Positions 14,702 through 16,183 of a DNA stretch of 16,183 nucleotides are shown in pieces (the first letter of the stretch is position 1; each line of letters begins with the position of its first letter). The notes below the pieces were generated by a model that was given only the letters and a program-made list of their open reading frames with translations, had not been told where the DNA came from and did no database searches. A program made the translations under genes and the position numbers. This DNA is from Dehalococcoidales bacterium (GTDB lineage Bacteria; Chloroflexota; Dehalococcoidia; Dehalococcoidales; Fen-1064), in assembly GCA_028713395.1 (NCBI GenBank), contig JAQTOJ010000012.1, positions 1-16,183 of the forward strand, read 5' to 3'.

Positions 14702-15745
14702 ATGGATAAAATCAGACTTGGCAGAACCGGACTCATGGTCTCAAAAATCGGGTTTGGCGGCATCCCGATTCAAAGACTCACCGAAACCGATGCAGTGAAA
14801 GTAGTAAAAAAGTGCCTTGATCTGGGTATCACTTATATCGATACAGCCAACGCTTATACTACCAGCGAAGCTCGTATCGGCAAGGCCACTAAAGGGAAAC
14901 GCCAGGACTATATCATCGCTACTAAATCCGGGGCGCGCACCAAAGAAGGCGTGGAGCAGCACCTGGCGAACAGTCTGAAAATGCTGGGTACGGACTACAT
15001 TGATCTTTACCAATTCCACGGTGTTAATGACGCGAAAAATCTGGAAATGGTGCTGGCTCCCAATGGTCCGTTGACGGTTGTAGAAAAAGCAGTGAAAGAT
15101 GGCGTCATCAAACATTTTGGCATCACCTGCCATTCCAATGATATCGCCAAAGAAGCCGTGAAAACAGATAAATTTGCCACGATGATGTTCCCTTTCAATT
15201 TCATTACCAGCGAGCCTGCGGATGATCTCTTGCCTTTGTGTCGCAAGCACGATGTCGGTTTTATCGCCATGAAGCCGCTGGCCGGCGGTATGCTCGATAA
15301 TGCCACGATTGCCTTTAAATATTTGCTGCAATTCCCGGATGTCGTGCCGCTGGTGGGTATTGAAAAAACCTCAGAAATCGAAGAGATCGTGGGATTGCTG
15401 GATAAACCAATCAAGATGACCCCGGCCGAAAAACGGACGATGCAATCGATGATCAAAGAACTCGGGACCAAATTCTGCCGTCGCTGCGATTATTGCCAGC
15501 CGTGCACCATGCAAATTCCCATTTCCACAGTGATGAACAGCGCCAGTTTTGCCAAAAGGCTGCCGCCGGAACGCGTCTTTACCGGCTGGCTGGCGGATGC
15601 TATGGAAAAGGCTTATGATTGCTCCGAATGCGGCGAATGTGAAACCCGGTGTCCCTTTAACCTCTCCATCCGGGAAGTCATTAAAGAACGGGCGGATTGG
15701 TTCAAAGAAGCGAAAGCGGAATTTCAGAAATCATCTGCTAAATAA
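14702..15745 (+). CDS. Aldo/keto reductase with C-terminal 4Fe-4S cysteine domain
   Basis: A 347-residue cytosolic oxidoreductase. The AKR barrel occupies about residues 1-250, opening with IRLGRTGLMVSKIGFGGIPI. The catalytic tetrad is visible as Asp47 and Tyr52 in IDTANAY, Lys75 in IIATKS and His106 in LYQFHG. NAD(P)H-site segments include GFIAMKPLAGG. The tail carries two ferredoxin-like cysteine sets: C-x2-C-x2-C-x2-C at 259, 262, 265, 268, and C-x2-C-x2-C-x3-C-P at 307, 310, 313, 317. This is the standard pattern of the Fe-S subgroup of AKRs found widely in anaerobes, and suggests electron exchange with ferredoxin-like partners in place of, or along with, a nicotinamide cofactor. AAGGAG four bases before the ATG supports the start. 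The nucleotidyltransferase gene follows 12 bases later and is probably cotranscribed. Substrate unknown. Confidence 0.93.
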   Translation: MDKIRLGRTGLMVSKIGFGGIPIQRLTETDAVKVVKKCLDLGITYIDTANAYTTSEARIGKATKGKRQDYIIATKSGARTKEGVEQHLANSLKMLGTDYIDLYQFHGVNDAKNLEMVLAPNGPLTVVEKAVKDGVIKHFGITCHSNDIAKEAVKTDKFATMMFPFNFITSEPADDLLPLCRKHDVGFIAMKPLAGGMLDNATIAFKYLLQFPDVVPLVGIEKTSEIEEIVGLLDKPIKMTPAEKRTMQSMIKELGTKFCRRCDYCQPCTMQIPISTVMNSASFAKRLPPERVFTGWLADAMEKAYDCSECGECETRCPFNLSIREVIKERADWFKEAKAEFQKSSAK

Positions 15746-15757
15746 GGACCGGAAAAC

Positions 15758-16183
15758 ATGAAGGTTGTTTTGCTTTGCGGCGGTCAAGGGAAACGCATGT
15801 TCCCGTTGACCGAGGATAAAGTATTGCTTAAGTTCCTCGGCAAGACCCTGCTGGAACATCAGATAGAAACCGCGTGCCAGGCGGGATTACGGGATTATGT
15901 GATTATCTGTCATACCGGCAACATTAAGCAATTGCAAAGCATTGCAGCTGGTATTCAGGGGATTAAGGTTGAATTTGCTTTACAGAAAAATCAAGTAGGT
16001 ATTGCGGGGGCTTTGCAAGCAGCACGTCATTTACTCTCATCGCCGGTGATCGTCGTTAACCCTAACGACCTGTTTGAGGTAAATGCTTACAAAAACCTGT
16101 TAGCAGCCGGGAACACCAAACCAGTCGCCACTCTACTGGCATATGAAGTAAAAGAATATTTTCCAGGCGGCTACTTGATGACC
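15758..16183 (+). CDS. Sugar-nucleotide-type nucleotidyltransferase, partial: continues past the right edge
   Basis: The visible 142 codons are the N-terminal Rossmann-like domain of an NTP_transferase-family protein, the group that makes NDP-sugars from NTP and sugar-1-phosphate. The opening MKVVLLCGGQGKRMFPLTED (1-20) is the glycine-rich nucleotide loop, although the usual Thr before Arg is Lys and the following conserved P-K pair is not obvious (DKVLLKFLGK). QKNQVGIAGALQAARHLL (76-93) matches the G-T-A-G-A-L segment. VVNPNDLF (99-106) carries the metal-binding Asp104. AAGGA at 15744-15748 supports the ATG, nine bases further on. The gene starts 12 bases after the aldo/keto reductase. The sugar and nucleotide cannot be assigned from this part. 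A role in surface polysaccharide or glycan synthesis is the general expectation for the family. Confidence 0.88.
   Translation, partial: MKVVLLCGGQGKRMFPLTEDKVLLKFLGKTLLEHQIETACQAGLRDYVIICHTGNIKQLQSIAAGIQGIKVEFALQKNQVGIAGALQAARHLLSSPVIVVNPNDLFEVNAYKNLLAAGNTKPVATLLAYEVKEYFPGGYLMT

Noticed and set aside
1..16183. Mobile elements, CRISPR arrays, tRNA or rRNA genes, toxin-antitoxin or defence systems
   Set aside because: No transposase, integrase, direct-repeat array, cloverleaf or recognisable defence gene was seen on either strand by reading; a covariance-model search was not possible.

Overview
The window looks like an ordinary chromosomal segment from a monoderm, probably anaerobic bacterium. 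My best guess is a Chloroflexota member related to Dehalococcoidia. That is inference from gene style: an hrcA-grpE-dnaK operon under CIRCE, a Cys-lipidated binding protein with a Ser/Thr linker, a large Asp-box surface protein anchored by a C-terminal membrane helix, and an aldo/keto reductase with an Fe-S tail. No rRNA, tRNA, CRISPR array, insertion sequence or phage gene was recognised.

Layout. (1) 1-3514, minus strand: heat-shock operon hrcA-grpE-dnaK, with dnaK running off the left edge. A sigma70-type promoter and a perfect CIRCE operator precede hrcA. (2) 3577-8015, plus strand: a TetR-type regulator, then a family-5 (peptide/nickel type) ABC importer made of a lipoprotein binding protein and two permeases. 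No ATPase genes follow. (3) 8121-8756, plus strand: a metallo-beta-lactamase-fold hydrolase with its own promoter and an apparently leaderless start. (4) 8832-11492: a more AT-rich patch of small accessory-type genes: a RimJ/RimL-like acetyltransferase and a class I methyltransferase (plus), then a four-helix membrane protein of unknown function and a second GNAT acetyltransferase (minus). (5) 11538-14594, minus strand: a surface protein of about 1005 residues with Asp-box propeller repeats, two Fn3-like domains and a C-terminal anchor. It is followed by two overlapping hairpins and preceded by a strong, nearly leaderless promoter. (6) 14702-16183, plus strand: an aldo/keto reductase with eight Fe-S cysteines, then a sugar-nucleotide-type nucleotidyltransferase 12 bases later that runs off the right edge.

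How the parts work together. HrcA should repress its own operon through CIRCE, and GrpE is the nucleotide exchange factor of DnaK. The TetR protein probably controls itself and perhaps the importer. The importer must borrow ATPase subunits encoded elsewhere if it works. The other genes look like independent units, most with a recognisable promoter of their own. Several of these promoters carry an extended -10 TG, and two place the transcription start within a few bases of the ATG. No clearly new system is visible. The points most worth a second look are the leaderless promoters, the ATPase-less importer, the hydrolase with an altered metal motif, the paired hairpins at 11496-11534 and the uncharacterised membrane protein at 10206-10922.
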